From assembly GCA_900169235.1 (NCBI GenBank), contig FWCC01000129.1, positions 62,001 to 126,000 of the forward strand: 64,000 nt of DNA, read 5' to 3'. This stretch comes from Zarea fungicola (Eukaryota; Ascomycota; Sordariomycetes; Hypocreales; Cordycipitaceae). Position numbers and translations under genes: made by a program. Shown here in pieces: positions 1 to 12,860 of the stretch; the first letter of the stretch is position 1; every line of letters begins with the position of its first letter. Below the pieces are notes generated by a model. That model saw only the letters and a program-made list of their open reading frames with translations, had not been told where the DNA came from and ran no database searches.

Positions 1-3000
1 AGCTCTGGGCCCTTGAGGGGAGGGATACCTTGTTGGTGGAAGGAAGGCTGCGGACTAGCTCCAGTAACTGGTTAGACCAAGTAAATAGAGGCAATTAAGT
101 GAACTGACCCAAGAGATGAAATCTTGCCTGTCAATGTCGAGGTTGGGGATTGAGATTGGAGGCCGTTGAAGCGCCGAATGTTGCGCAGTAGACTACTTGA
201 CTTCCTTATAACAGAGCCAAAGACACAGGACGAGGCCCAAGACATGCGCTAGAGCCCACTAGCAGCTAGTTACCCGTTCGGAACTTGTCTCTCAGCTCTG
301 ACTCGGCACCCTTGGGCCTTTTGCTTTTTGCATGTCTTTAATTCTCTTTTCTTCTCTTTTCTTTCCTTTTTCATTTTCTGCACACTACTCATTTGAGACA
401 GATCGGATAGCTTGCCAGCCAGCTCTCCTCCCTACTACTGGTAGAGTATGCAGGTATCTACATAGGTACCTATGTACCTCTCTAGGGTTCCTCTCCCAGC
501 TTGGTCGGAGCTGTTCACGACAGTTGCGCAATACTCAATGACTGCTCCGTACGGAGTACATTGCTACAGTATCTCCTTCGTCCTTGCTTCCAACCCCGTC
601 AAACTTCCCCCAAAACCCACCAGGATACCCACGCGGCGCTACATGGCTTTCTGCACTGCACCGACGCCACCACGTTGCAGCAGCTCTCAGTCCCCGCTGC
701 CAGTTGAGCCGTTCAGGGGTCAAGCCACTAGAAGAGCCCACCGAATTCACTGTCCTCCACTCAATGCAAGCACTAACAGCTGCTGGGGGAGCCACTATTA
801 ATGGATTTTGGCACCACTTTAAGTGCCCTGTAGAGTCGATCCGTCACGGGCATTTCGTGGGACTTTGCTTCTTGATTCGCACAGACGCCTCTGTGCTGCA
901 ACCACCACCTTCTTAGATGTACATTGGCCATTTACTGGTAGTTGGCTGTGACATATTGCTTCATGTCCAATGCTTTGTTGACGCAGAATGCAAAAGTTTC
1001 ATCGTACATTCGTTTTACTAATTAGATACAGCCTCAAATTTGACACGGGCAAAAGGAAACTCTACCATCCTACACGTCCCAACCTTGATCCGGACAATGC
1101 AAGCGTTTTACACCATTCCCACACAAACTTAGAATCTGACCCAATATGTTTTCCTTTTCATCGCTGGGTATCGCTCCTAACGTTAGTTTTCTCTGCCCGT
1201 TCATTCTAAGCTGGCAATGTCTTGTACATACCTCAATCCTTCCGTACTCAGTACATGAGCGCCACCTACCTTAGTAGGTACTACTGCATATACCAGCTAG
1301 TGACCACTGGGAAGCCAGCCAGGGCCAGTGCGTGGGCACTTGAAATCCATCACCAGCCAGTAACAGACAGTCCCAAGCTTCTCCTTGTCCAGAAACGAAA
1401 CGGCCTGCAGCTCGCTAACTAACTAAAAGTAGGATTGGCCGCTGCTCCAGTCCAGTGGTCGCGGCGGCTGAAGCCTCTCACTGACTGGCTGGGCCGAGAA
1501 CTGCGCATGAAATAATAGTACGGCGCAATGTTAATAAGGGCGACAGCATAAATACGGGTGACGCATTCCGAGCAGCAGCAGCAGGAGAAATTTCTTCTTC
1601 CAACGCTAATAAGTGCACCTGGGCGTTTATGCGCATCTCAGCCCGTTCATGCCAGTTAGGCGAATGCGTCGACCAAGACATTGCCACGTCTTAAGCCCAT
1701 TTTTTACTCACCTATTTTTGGGGTGAACAACGGAAGGACCAAAAAAGCCCCCCAACCTAAAAAGAAGCAAAGAAACATAACTACTTAGTTAGCTGAAAAC
1801 TACATTCGTGCATGCCAGATGACGTTGCAGGGCGATATGGAGTACGCGGATACTCATTAACCTCAAACACACTCTGATAAAGCCCCATTTGCCTTTTTCA
1901 TCCCGCGCACATTGAAGAGCAAAGCTTCTCGCTTGAAAACACCTCTGGAAACAAAATGGCGAACGAGGCAAACCCTTGTCCATTTTTTTCACCCTGGCCA
2001 CATAACAGTTGGGCCACGGGAGAGGCGGACGAAATGGGACCTTCCACCCGAACCCATGCTCATCTCAGCCGGCTTGTTCGTTTACCTTACTCATGCTAGA
2101 TAACAGTGGGAAAAAATTCAAAACAACGGGAAGCATGGGTTCCAAGAGAAGATCGTCAAGAAACAAGCCTGATTAAAATTTGTTCCGCCAGGGATACAAG
2201 AGCGACGAGCGCACTCTCGAGTTACCAAGGAGTTACTCAACCCATGCAACGGCAAAGACAATTTTTGCAAACTTGGCTAACTACGGGTAACAAGTTGACA
2301 AGTTAGTTCTGCGCTTATGCATAATGTGCAGAGCGGGATCATCCGTACGCTCTTGACGTTCAAGCATTCAAGGGGCACTCCAAAATCCCGTTGGCCTGCG
2401 TCAGCGCCCCCAAGCTACTGCAGGAACCATTGCGGCAGGTGGACGCCTTTCCAGTCTGCAGGCAGAATGCAGGGATATGTAGTGTCACTCATCCATCCAT
2501 CTCACAAACAACCACAGCTTCCTTGCGGTCAGCCAGCAATTCCCATCAGTTCTTCTGACCAATAGTTATTCTCTAGTTCTGACTGAGATGACGCTCGTCC
2601 CAAAACAACTTGGGAGAGCCGCATCGCACCGTTAGCTTACCAGCTGTGGACATTCCATGACCAGCCACCACTACTCTCACCGGCCACTATTGATCTTAGC
2701 GCCGGCGGCTGCAAGGCGAAGAGACGGCGCATATTCGTGCCTAATGTAGCATACGATTCTCTGCTTTGATTCATTACACACCTGCTCTGTGTCACGTCGA
2801 ACAGCGTCGGTGGTATATCACCCTGGCGGCGATAATTAGGTAGTGTTGATAAATACTTCTTTACAAAGATGGCCCCCCTGAGCCTGTCTGCACACCTCCA
2901 TGGATGGACAAGCCTCCTTGGCATTTGAATTCTTTTTTTACTCTATTTATTTCGAAGCTGATCTAGTCTAATATAGCTCATGCAAAAGAAAACAAAGTAG

Positions 3001-3120
3001 GGATGTTCTAGTCCAATACAATATATGTTCCCCCAAACTCCAGGATCTAAACCCAAACTGTTTCTGGCCTTGCAAAATATACAATGTGAAGCAAGGATAC
3101 AGGCTGAGAATCAGGATCAT
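1..3120. other. Gene-free left edge
   Basis: No reading frame here shows recognisable protein motifs, and all open frames are shorter than about 110 codons and overlap one another. The stretch holds an 18-nt palindrome near 459 and an ACCTAC/GTAGGT inverted repeat at 1264-1279. The last part (about 2925-3120) is probably the 3' flank of the kinase gene that ends at 3121. No RNA gene was recognised. Confidence 0.6.
459..476. repeat. 18-nt perfect palindrome with AGGTACCT core
   Basis: TACATAGGTACCTATGTA reads the same on both strands. It belongs to the AGGTACCT-like motif family that recurs in several intergenic blocks of this window. No gene lies within 2.5 kb, so a promoter role is not supported here. 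Confidence 0.7.
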
Positions 3121-5224
3121 TTACCCATCAAACACTTCATTCTGCAGTTCAATACCAAAATCCTGCGCCATGTCCTTCATCCGCCGCTCCATCTCATCCT
3201 CCATGCCGCCCCAAAGCCCCAACCACTGCCGCATCTTGAAGACATAAAACGCCACATCCGACGCCGCCATGACGGCCTTGAATAGCAAGTGCCGCCAAGC
3301 ATTATGCATCCTGGCCCGCCACTCCAGGTCCACATCCAGAAACAGGCTCCGGCTCGCCCACTCGCCCATAATCTTGATGCGGTTCACAGGTGAGCCCATG
3401 TACTGGTTGTTGGCCTGCACGATACGCATGTTCCGTCCAATGAACAGCAGCTCCTTGGGCCACTTGTCCTCGTCCGCCAAGATGTCCCGCAACCCTTGCT
3501 TCATCTTCTGCTCCATGGCATAGTGCCGTTCCGCCGCTGACTTGCCCTCCATGTCCTTTTGTAGCAGGCTGTCGCGCGTAGCCTGGCTCCCGCCTTCATA
3601 CGGGCGCATCAGAGTCGCGCTCGCAAACAGATCAGCGGCCTTGATACCCCACTGCTCCGTCACACGGGCAATCGTCGTATTGTCAAACGTCATGAGCGCC
3701 TTCCAGAACTCGGCATACTGGTTGCGGAACTGTGGCGACATGTACACGTACAGGCCGTGGTCAATCAACACCACCTCGGCGCGCCCGCTCGGCAGACGGC
3801 GGATAAAGACGTTGCCCGGGTGCGGGTCGCAGTGCACGACACCCCATTTGAAGATTTGCGCGGCGAAAAGATCTATCACGGTACCCATGACCTCCTTCGT
3901 CGACAGGCCGAGGCCGCCCCGGCCCCGACCACCCCTCCACTCTTGTCGCTCAGGCTTGAGCTTGTCGTGGTATGGTTGGGTGCGGATCTCGTGCCGGATG
4001 GCATCCATGTCCACGTCGGGGAGCGGTACACGCGCACCCGGTGTGCCCTTGCCGCGGCCGCCAACCCAACGGCCTGTCAGCGTCTTCTTGTCCCAGAGAC
4101 GGACACCCTCGATCCACTCGGCCGTCATGACGCGGCGGGAGGAGAGCTCCGGGTAGGTAACGGGGATGTAGACGCGTCCGCGCATGCTCTTTTCGTTTTG
4201 GATGAGCTCGCGCATTTTTTCCGAGTTCTTGGCCTCGTTGATAAAGTCCGTCTCGAGCTCAAGTCGTTCGGCCATGTAGGGGACAAGGCTGTAAAAGGGA
4301 ATGTCGAACCATTTCGAGTACATCCAAGCGACGGTTCTACCGAAACGAAAAAAAGAAAAAAAGTGTCAGCATGCCCATCAGTCCTGATTTCCCAAGTCAA
4401 TGGCAAAGAATTAGAGTCAAACATTACTTGAAAGCCCACAGATCCCACGAGATCTGCTTTGCTATCTCTCTCTTTTGCACTTTAATCGCCACCTCCCGTC
4501 CATCCGGTAGTCTCGCCCAGTGAACCTGCGCAACACTCGCACTCGCCCTCGCCTTCTTCTCCATGACACCGTAGCCTGGCTTGCCCGTGAAACTGACGCC
4601 AAAGACATCTTCAACGCTCTTGCCGCCAAAGTCCTCGCGGATCACCGCCTCGACATCTCGCCAGTCGTCCTGCGGCGCATCGTCAAACATGCGCGAGAAC
4701 ATCTTTTGAAAGGCCGGTGGCAGCATGGCGCTCTGCATGGCAATTGCCTGGCCCATCTTGAGGTAGAGGCCCCCATTCTCGCGCAGAAGCGTGGCGAGGC
4801 GCTCGGCGCTGCGATGGTGCAGGTCTGCCACGGAGCCGCCGAACCATGGCTCCGCGCGGAAGTTGATGTTGTAGTCGAGCGCGACGAGCAGCGTCGTGCC
4901 GAAAGTGCGTGCCGTGCGCGTGACGCCCGCTGCGTAGATTTGGTTGTCAACGGCGTAGATGCCCCCCAGAATCACGGCCGTCCAGAGGAAGCGCCGCGTC
5001 CACTTGCGCCCGCGCTTATATTGCTTCGCTGCTTTTGGGGCACCCAGCTCCTGGGGCGAAGGCGGTCGCATCGGCTGGAAGGGACCGCCGTTGGTCTGCA
5101 GGTCGCGTCGGGAGGACCATTGGCTGCGGCTGCCAAAGCTTGTCGAGGACGGGTATCGAGGCACGCGACAGCGGCCGCGGAGGGCTGCTCCGCGAGCAAG
5201 TCCCAGGATGCGACTCTGCAGCAT
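3121..5224 (-). CDS. MCP2: ABC1/ADCK-family atypical kinase, Mcp2/ADCK1-like
   Basis: Two exons, 5224-4428 and 4336-3121, are joined across a 91-nt intron and give 670 residues. The protein starts with an Arg-rich, mitochondrial-type presequence, followed by a hydrophobic segment near residues 79-95. UbiB/ADCK signatures follow in order: KMGQ at 156-159, SASVAQVH near 228-235, the VAIK lysine at about 248, HCDPHPGN at 434-441 and DHG at 458-460. The DHGLY form of the metal-binding motif points to the Mcp2/ADCK1-ADCK5 branch rather than to Coq8. Members of this branch act at the mitochondrial inner membrane in lipid and coenzyme Q homeostasis; the exact substrate is unsettled. A Gly/Arg-rich insertion near residues 350-405 interrupts the kinase fold. 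The family call is secure; the exact orthology is inferred from motifs. Confidence 0.88.
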
Positions 5225-6052
5225 CCTGTGTTTTTTAAGCTTGGGTGTTTTGTCTTTACGGTATAGACATGAGGATGGATATTGTCAGTGAGAATGATGG
5301 CGGGTAGATGTAGCTGTGTAGCGAGCCTTGGTCGGAGCGCTGCTCCAGTTAATGCCGGTCTGGTCACGGATATAGAGACAGTATGCCGGAGCTAGCCTGA
5401 GGCCGAGACCGAATCGGCTGCTACACAGAGAGAACAGTCACAAAATGAAAAATACAAGCTAAATTAGGTACACACAAATGCCAGAAGTCACCCCAAGCAA
5501 TAATTACCGCTCACAACGCTTCATTGTCGTCCCAAGCGCTACAGAGAATGGAATGAATGGCTACAGGGTAGGCTACTAGATTGCGGACAATTGGCGGAAG
5601 GCGAGCGGAGTTACATTGTAGAAGAGTGAGCCAAGCATACTTATTGCTGTCAATTAAGCAATTATAAATATTGACTCTGATATTATATCAGTATAAGCGT
5701 AAATAAGCTTATATTGTCTTTCAAGTGCTCGGAGGACATTTTGAATACTCACAAGAAAGTGCGAGCCAACTACAGAACTCGCAGAATGAAAGCAGACATC
5801 GCCCTGCTACCAAGAATAGCGCCCATAAATGGAAAATGAACAAACATTGAAATTTGATTCCACCAAAAGAGTTGTTATTCGGTGTGGCCTATGAATTCTG
5901 AATCAACTTCCTGATAACCAGCGTCATCCGGATGACTGCTGACGAGCTGTACAAAGGAAATATCGTATTAAACATTTACTATCATCGCAGCTGTGCCTTC
6001 AAGACTTACACCTCCCACCCAATAAATACTGCTGCATTCAAATATACACCCA
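5225..6052. other. Intergenic: kinase promoter and 3' flank of surface gene
   Basis: This is the upstream region of the kinase gene and the downstream flank of the membrane-protein gene that ends at 6053. It contains an AT-rich patch around 5640-5720 with two dyad-symmetric elements, listed separately. No coding signal was seen. Confidence 0.6.
5677..5715. repeat. Two adjacent AT-rich dyad elements
   Basis: CTGATATTATATCAG (5677-5691) is a perfect palindrome around one central base. Immediately after it, TATAAGC and GCTTATA form an inverted repeat with an 8-nt spacer. Both lie about 450-490 bp upstream of the kinase start codon. They could be a transcription-factor site, a transcript end or a chance AT-rich dyad. 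Confidence 0.5.
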
Positions 6053-7319
6053 TCATACCCGTGCGACCGGCGAGCTGCTCTCGGCCGGAAGTTCTATAAT
6101 ATCCTCATGCAAGCGTGGCATGGGCAGCACTGTCGAGGAGCCGTATCGCTCCGATAGCCTGGAGACACCGGCTCCTGAGCCAACCGCAGACGAAGAAATA
6201 TCAGAAATCTGCGACGTGACCCTCTCCGACGGTTCGTATATTAGAGACGATTGCCTGCGGTCGGTCCCATCCATTTCCACTTTGTCAACCAAGCCATGGC
6301 CCGAGGTGTTGGCACGACGTGCTCGGCGGCGCAATAGCAGAAACATGGCAAGACCGGCAAACGTGGCAAATAGCGGTACGCATACTCCTATTGAAACTTT
6401 GGCACCAGTTGAGAGGCCGCCGCCTTTGTTGCCATCAGCGGTGAGAACAGGAGTTGGACTAGGTGTCGTGGTAGATGATTTCGTGGTAGAGGATGAAGAC
6501 GTGGAGGAGGATGTACTCGAGGTGCTCGTCACACCACGAACCAGAATAACGCAGGCAGCGTCTACGTATACGCTGGCCGACGGGCTAACAGTCCAGGGCT
6601 TTATTGTCGTCGTGTGCGATGTGCAGAATGAGTTGGCGTCTGCCGTAATAACCTCGCTTGGCCTCGGCTCCCAAATGCAATGGTACGGAAGGGTAGAATG
6701 ACATGCAAAGCCGCTATGAAGTGAAGTAAAAGTGAACGGTTAGCCTGAAACAGCATACTGCTTGCTTATGTATTTTAATAAAAAAGGATTATATCTACCT
6801 TGGGCAGCAGCCTATTGCCGACTCTTGTGACCCAAGAATCCGACTCATCGTCCGCTGGAAAGCGATCGACCTTGTGTCCGGCGTCGTCGAGACAGCAGCG
6901 CCCGAGTTTGACAACGTCTTGGTTGGTCCCCGAAATCCGCACGCAGACGTATAACCTGCTGGACATATTGTGGCAGGCGAGTAAACAGGATATATCCTGT
7001 TATTTTCGTCCGCTGCTGCGACCAGGTTGTTGTAAGCGACGCCATATCTTGGCGGGAAGCATGCTGGATCTGCCGCGCGACGGTCATTTACATCGCAAGT
7101 CTTGCCGTAGTCGAATCCGAGGACCGGTGTCTGTCCACGAATGTTCCCCGTGTAAGCGAAAGTTAGTGATGCGCAACTGGCAGGTGGCGTGAATGTTGAG
7201 GTGAGAGATCCAAGGTTGGCAGTTGGATATGTGCTAATGTCATCGTCGCTCCTTTGTAGAAGAGGAGGGGGTGTGCTCCTGGCGCCTGTCACAGTTGGCC
7301 CTGCAGCTGTGAATTGCAT
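6053..7319 (-). CDS. Single-pass fungal surface protein with CCPSGF-type ectodomain
   Basis: Two exons, 7319-6799 and 6713-6053, are separated by an 85-nt intron and encode 393 residues. The intron is supported because splicing creates the IGCCPSGFAC motif and keeps the frame open into the membrane segment. The ectodomain has a CPAGYTSAC stretch, then CCPSGF and further cysteines, a pattern common in uncharacterised fungal cell-surface proteins. A Ser/Thr-rich stalk (about 235-262) leads to one hydrophobic helix (about 280-301), an RRRARR stop-transfer and a cytosolic tail of about 90 residues rich in Ser and Arg. No cleavable signal peptide is visible at the chosen ATG, so the helix may act as the signal anchor or a first exon may be missing. 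The layout resembles Wsc/Mid2-type sensors, but no WSC domain is present. Function is unknown. Confidence 0.8.
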
Positions 7320-8058
7320 TTCCGGTTTTTTTTTTTGTTATTCCTTATTTAGGAGGGAAATGGCCACTCATTTGGCCCAAACATATGGTCTTTATCAATA
7401 AATGTCAGTGGAGCAGATCGAGGCAACCGTCGGAACTACTCCGTAGAGGTGCATATCTGAGAGGCGGGGAGGCGAGGTGAGCGACCTTTCCTCTCTGAGA
7501 CAACGTGTGGGAATTCCCGCTCGTTAGTTTTATTATTATTAAATTGGTTATTACGGGGCCAAAACGTGTTCCACCTTGAAAAGGTGGATGATATGTCCCC
7601 CGTCCTGCAACCGTTGAGGCCGAGAAAACTATTGACTGTATCTTGTAGCAAAAATATGAGAGCCACGAGTCGACGCTGCTTATTATAATCTTGAGATTTG
7701 CCATTTAATACGGTAATATCGAAGCATGGGTAAGTCAGTGTTCCCTAAGATGCCCCAATATGTTGCGTCCGGCCGCTGTCTTGGCAGCCTCCAGTGGAAT
7801 GCAGCCGCGGGGTGGACATTCTCTGCAGGTAATAAATTAGTATTGACGCCACAGACCTTCAAAAGTTGAATAGGGGAATATTACGAGGAAAAAGCAGTAA
7901 AATAAGTACTGATTTGCGGACAAAATCATTGTAATTTCAAGACGCCATTTCACATCTGGCAGGACCTCCCCGTTGAACAAAAGGCACGATTCTCGCTGAA
8001 TCCGACCTCAATGCTTACCCTTGTTTTTCTTCGCTCCCTAGCAATTACCAAATGTCAT
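7320..8058. other. Intergenic between the two surface-protein genes
   Basis: This 739-bp spacer lies between two genes on the minus strand. It holds the promoter of the 6053-7319 gene and the 3' flank of the 8059-10085 gene. A T-tract at 7326-7338 sits just upstream of the start codon on the minus strand. Open frames here show no conserved motif. Confidence 0.6.
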
Positions 8059-10085
8059 TTAATACCGACCATTTGACCCTAAATACTGGACACTGATGGC
8101 CGCCTCTTTCGACTCTACCTCTCTAGCACCCCTGTTCGAGGTCGGCACATTGCCGTACTTGGCGGCCGCGCGGTGTCTATAGAATCTAGGGTCGAGGTTG
8201 TTGTCAGAAATACGAAAGGGTTTAGTTCTTCCAAGAGGCACATACATGATGCCGGCGATGACCGCTGCGAGAAATGGTACTCCGAGACCGACAGAGATGC
8301 CTATGATGAGCTTCTTGTTTACACCACCAGCATAGTTCTTACCACCCACCTCGCCGTCAGCTTTGCTATCGGGAGTGGCTGTCGGTGGAGAAGGAGGCGG
8401 TGGAGTGTAAGATATTGGCTTTCCTGAAGAGGCTGTCATTTTGATCGCTTGCGAACCGAAAGGCTCAGGGTTATTAACAGTGCTCTGTGCGGCATTGGTC
8501 GCCCACACAATATTCTGACCGGACTTCACCGTTGTAGTCAACGTTGTCGAAATAATAGTCGAAGACAGAGATTTTAGCGATGCTGGACAGTTCGTCATAC
8601 CAATTGACGCACAGGCCTGAGCTATATAAGTCACCTCTGTAGCCGTCATTACAACCACTGACCCAGCGTCTGGGGTGTTGGCTCTGGCCGCAACAGACGG
8701 CTGCGGAGATGGTGCCGTAGTCACAGTCTTGATCTTGGTCGCTGCACAACCTGTCGAGAATTTGGTGTAAAATATTGGAATCTCCGTCTTGGGGACTGGT
8801 CCCCAGACATTATCCAGAAGCTCGACGGAGGCACCCGCAGCAGCGCCAATTGCCATTTGGTACCCCTGCTCCAGCATCAATCCGCACTTGCGGTTTGCAA
8901 TTGACGCGCTTATGTCGGGAGCCGTGATGTTGGTGATGAACTCGGCTGCGTTGGCGTAGGCGCTGGCCTGAATACCAGCACCGATCCGGAGATTACCGGT
9001 TTGATTGAAAAGCTCCACGTCAGCACCAAATCCTGCACTTAAACTAAAGCCAGACTTGACACCAATGCGAAGCGCAGCGCGGAGAACGGCTCCAGCGGTG
9101 GCGACCGTAACAGGGAGAAACTCGAAGCGCCCGCCGTTGCTTGAGAGTAGTGGGTTAGCATTTAAAGAGCTAAAATGTAGAGAAAGTGAACTAACAATGC
9201 AAGATGGGAAGCCTCTTCAGCAAAAAGGGCCAGACTCATAGAGACATCATCGTCAAACTGAATGTGAAATCCGGCGTCAATTTCGATCTGAGACTCGACG
9301 CTAAGAAGGAGGTCAACAGTGACGACGAAACCGACAAACACTTTCCCGACCGCGTAGCCGAGCTCTGTTGATGTGTAGAGATTCAGACTATAAGTCAAGC
9401 TTTTAGAGAGAACGAGAGATAGCTCCACGTATATCTCCGTGTTCGTGAACACGACGTCGAGGCTGACATCGTCCAGTGCAACATTGACGTTAAAGTCAAT
9501 ATCCGGCGGGGGAAGCGAAAATCCATTAATGTCATCAAAGCTCTCTAGATGGAGCACTTTGTCCTTAACTTCAGAGCCTGTTTGGGCAATATAAGCCTTC
9601 ATCTTGTCAACGACTACGGAAGCATAGTTGGCAATGGCGCGTAGGGTGGTGTTTGCTGCGGTTTGGAGGCTGGCCGCTGCGGTGGTGATGTTGAAGTTTG
9701 AGTTGGCGAAAATTGTAGCAGATGCATCGCCCTTGATGTAACACTTTGTACAAATGATTTCTATGGTGGTTGCGGTTCCATTTTGGCCTTCTTGGGTGCT
9801 ATGTGAATGTTATTGTTGTCAGTTCGATCCCTGATCTTAGTAAGTGAGCGAGAGACAGCCAACCTACTATTTGAATAGGGGAAACTCGTCAAGACTAGAA
9901 TCTAGTTTCGCAGATTTGCTGAATATGATTCGGTTTTCTGCCCTTGGCGCATGGAGTAGGTGCCTCTTAATTTCTGCGATTGTGTCGTACGTTGAATGCC
10001 CTGGCAAACTGTGTACAGTCAAGGTCGTAACGGTAGATAAGAAGAAATTGAGGCCGGCTAAGGCCATTTTAAAAGGCGCTTTCAT
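8059..10085 (-). CDS. Secreted-type single-pass membrane protein, DUF7223-like ectodomain
   Basis: Three exons, 10085-9868, 9798-9196 and 9139-8059, encode 633 residues. A signal-peptide-like start (MKAPFKMALAGLNFF, about residues 1-29) is followed by a large ectodomain with many alternating hydrophobic residues (for example DINFNV-like and LDVVF stretches), suggesting beta-rich structure. Joining exons 2 and 3 produces FNGGRFEFLPVT, a stretch I recall from the fungal family labelled DUF7029/DUF7223; that assignment is from memory. Next come a Thr/Ser/Pro-rich region with a poly-Pro patch, one hydrophobic helix (about 551-573) and a tail of about 60 residues. The protein is expected at the plasma membrane with the ectodomain outside. 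It lies in tandem with another surface-type gene on the same strand. Function is unknown; adhesin or sensor roles are guesses. Confidence 0.8.
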
Positions 10086-12848
10086 TCTGTAGACTTTCGT
10101 ATCGTTTTCCTCCTTTTTTGTATTCCTTTTGGGAACCTTAGTTTTAATGCCCACAAGTCATAGATGCTTTTCCCCCAAAACTTGGGGAAGTCTCAATATT
10201 TACAGCTGCAAAAGAGGGTTCTATTTCTGGTCATCCCACACTTAATCTGTAGCAAGCCCGATATGCGTAACCCTCCTCGCGGTCATGCATATGCAGACCC
10301 TGTGTCTAAATGTGGTTCAGCCTCCTGCAGGGTGTCATCCGCCCCTCTAACATGGCCCTCAATGCACCTCGAACCGGCAGGGAATCTTACTTGCAGCAAC
10401 ATTCAGGCCCATGGGAAACGGATAAATGGAACTCTCTTCTCATAAATTAGCTATGAAAATTAAAAATAAAGTTTAGAAAGTCCCTCGGTATTGTTTTTCC
10501 TTTTATTTCTACAAACTTGACTCTAGGGCGGTTCGTGGCGTTGGGTACGGGACTTTCGAAAGTAAGGCTGGGGGCTGGAACACTTAATATGCATGATCCT
10601 GGCCCAGAATGTCGGCGGCAAGGCAGAGCAGGCTGGATTCTGCGTCTTGAAGCGCAGTTTGCGCAGGGAAAAGAAAAACTGTCTCTGCGGCGGAGTATAT
10701 GCATCTCGGAATGAACTGCACATGCACAGCACTAGGATAGCTCAAATGGTCGCGCTGACCGACCTGGTGGATTTTTTTCATGAGTATTTTCTATTGCAAG
10801 AAAGACGCTACTGTATATCCAAAGCAGTCAACACTATTACCCGTGAGAAGAGGCAGACATTGTTGGCATTCTTGCGGAGTATGCAATAGAAGAAGCAATC
10901 GTTTCGACAATGCGATTGATGTCACGCTAATGTGCGACGAAGGCATGGCAATAATGCAGGCAACTTGATCTTTCCTCCATAGAACAAGGCTTTATAGCAA
11001 TTTAAATAAATAGAAACAACCGTCTTTATATCCTCTTTTGCCTTGCCGCATTGGCTACATGTTTGCAAGGCCGTGGCCGCGTTTCTACACCTTTCAGTAC
11101 CATAGCTCCGCCAGAGAGCTACTGGGTGGTTCACAGGCCAGTTTACCGGCCCGCTGTCGCACAAGAAACAAGGCCTGGAGACGGCACAGCTGCATTTCCC
11201 TTCGTGGTAGAAAGAGTTTTATTGCTATTATTGATACTTTACATAGACGTGGTTGGGTGATACAGGTCGGACAATATGGCTCCAACGTTAGTGTGACGAC
11301 AACCAGCCGAGCATCAGAGTGTGACGATTAGTTCGGTTGTAGCTTTCCAGCGAACAGTCAATTGGCTACAATTTAACTCTCTGCGGATGCCAAATCACAT
11401 AGTTTATAGAGATGAACCACATGTTGAGCTTCAATTTGGCGTTTATAGCAAGGGCTGGCCTGGTGACTATGGTCGAGAGATGCCTTTTTGAATGGTATAT
11501 TTCCGTTTGAAGCTCGTGACTATTCAAAAGACATATTCCTAATTTAAATTATTAAAAAGGGTAAAAAATGCCACTCCCCGAAACTAAAAGATCACTCCAG
11601 CGTGCAGGCTGTTTGACCGAATGAGGTAATGATTGATAGGCTATTCTCACTAGTTTGATCTAACACCACTGATCCGAGACACTGAATCGGCGTGTCACTG
11701 TCGCTGGACGTCTGCCATATCAACACTTGTTTGCCCTGGGTAATGTGTCAATATTTAGCCCTTTGAGGTTGCAGTTGTGTGCCCTTTTGCATTGAAGTTT
11801 TGAGATGTTGACAAATGTATAATAGATCCTGGTCTGCCTAGCAGCTACCGATCCAAATTGACGTAAATCGACTGCGCGACTGACCAAGCATGCATTTGTA
11901 AAAAAGTGTGGGAAGTATTGATGCATCCACTAGGCAACCAGTAACACCAATCCTAGTAAGCTGCCTCATAAAGGTACGAGTAGTGACCCGGCAATAAGCT
12001 TCGCCGGTTTCTACAGATGCTAGCTATGTCTGCCTGGCGCGACAGAGAGAGAAATGTTGAATCATCGACGCGTAGCATTAAAACTGGTCTCCTTTATTTC
12101 AACCGTGTGATGGGCAAAACGCGAAGTGTATCAAAGTGTGGCAGGGCCACTGCGCTGGCCAAGCACAAAGAGGGTAGCAACGATCTACGTGACGAGACCC
12201 TGCCATGGAACAGTCCATGTGACACGAAATGGGAAGTCTGCTACCAGGTTTAAATATCACTTCTGTACTTGAAGCAATGGGCGGTTTTCTTGTTTTTGTA
12301 GTCGCTTGCATTAGCTGGGAAAGCTCGAACAACCCACTGATTGCTTCTAGTGGTGTCAGACGAATATATGACGCCTCGCAAAATTCTAGAATTACGAGAA
12401 AGAATAGACCAGGCGAATTGTGGCTTGCGACTAATAAAAGTAGAAAACTGCTACTCATGTTTGGGGGGATTTTGGTTCATATTGCGTGCCTCTCGGTGGC
12501 GTCCTTTTCTCATCTGTGGGGGGAACAAAAAGCAGGCTGGGCGCCACGGCAAATCCACCTTGGACGGACCAACTGAATTGGGAAGGTTTGTAGCTTGTAT
12601 CAGTAATATGTGAGTAAATGTATTGCTGATGAAAAGAAGAATAGGAGGCTGTGCTTCCTTCTGCATGGCTAATTAAGTGCGCCATCTTGTGAGGCATGAG
12701 CTGTCCCAACCCGTCTTGGCCAGCTGCATGAACAGAGGCAGGCTCTGATAGTGGAGGATGATAATGTAGACTTGAGAACTTGGGCGTGATATTTTCATGC
12801 TGTACGCGCACCTCTGCAAGCTCTTTGATGAACGAGACAGGCTTAAGT

Positions 12849-12860
12849 CTTGACGTCAAG
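12849..12860. promoter_or_regulatory. CRE-type palindrome
   Basis: CTTGACGTCAAG is a perfect 12-nt palindrome that contains TGACGTCA, the classical ATF/CREB site. It is 1.7 kb from the nearest supported start codon (palI), so regulatory use is unproven. Confidence 0.4.

Noticed and set aside
3542..5266. Plus-strand frames of 204-248 codons opposite the kinase
   Set aside because: They are shadows of GC-rich kinase codons; the minus strand carries the full ADCK motif order.
12099..12859. Overlapping small frames on both strands (115-134 codons), some hydrophobic
   Set aside because: Frames on opposite strands compete, none has a recognisable domain, and no convincing splice extension was found.
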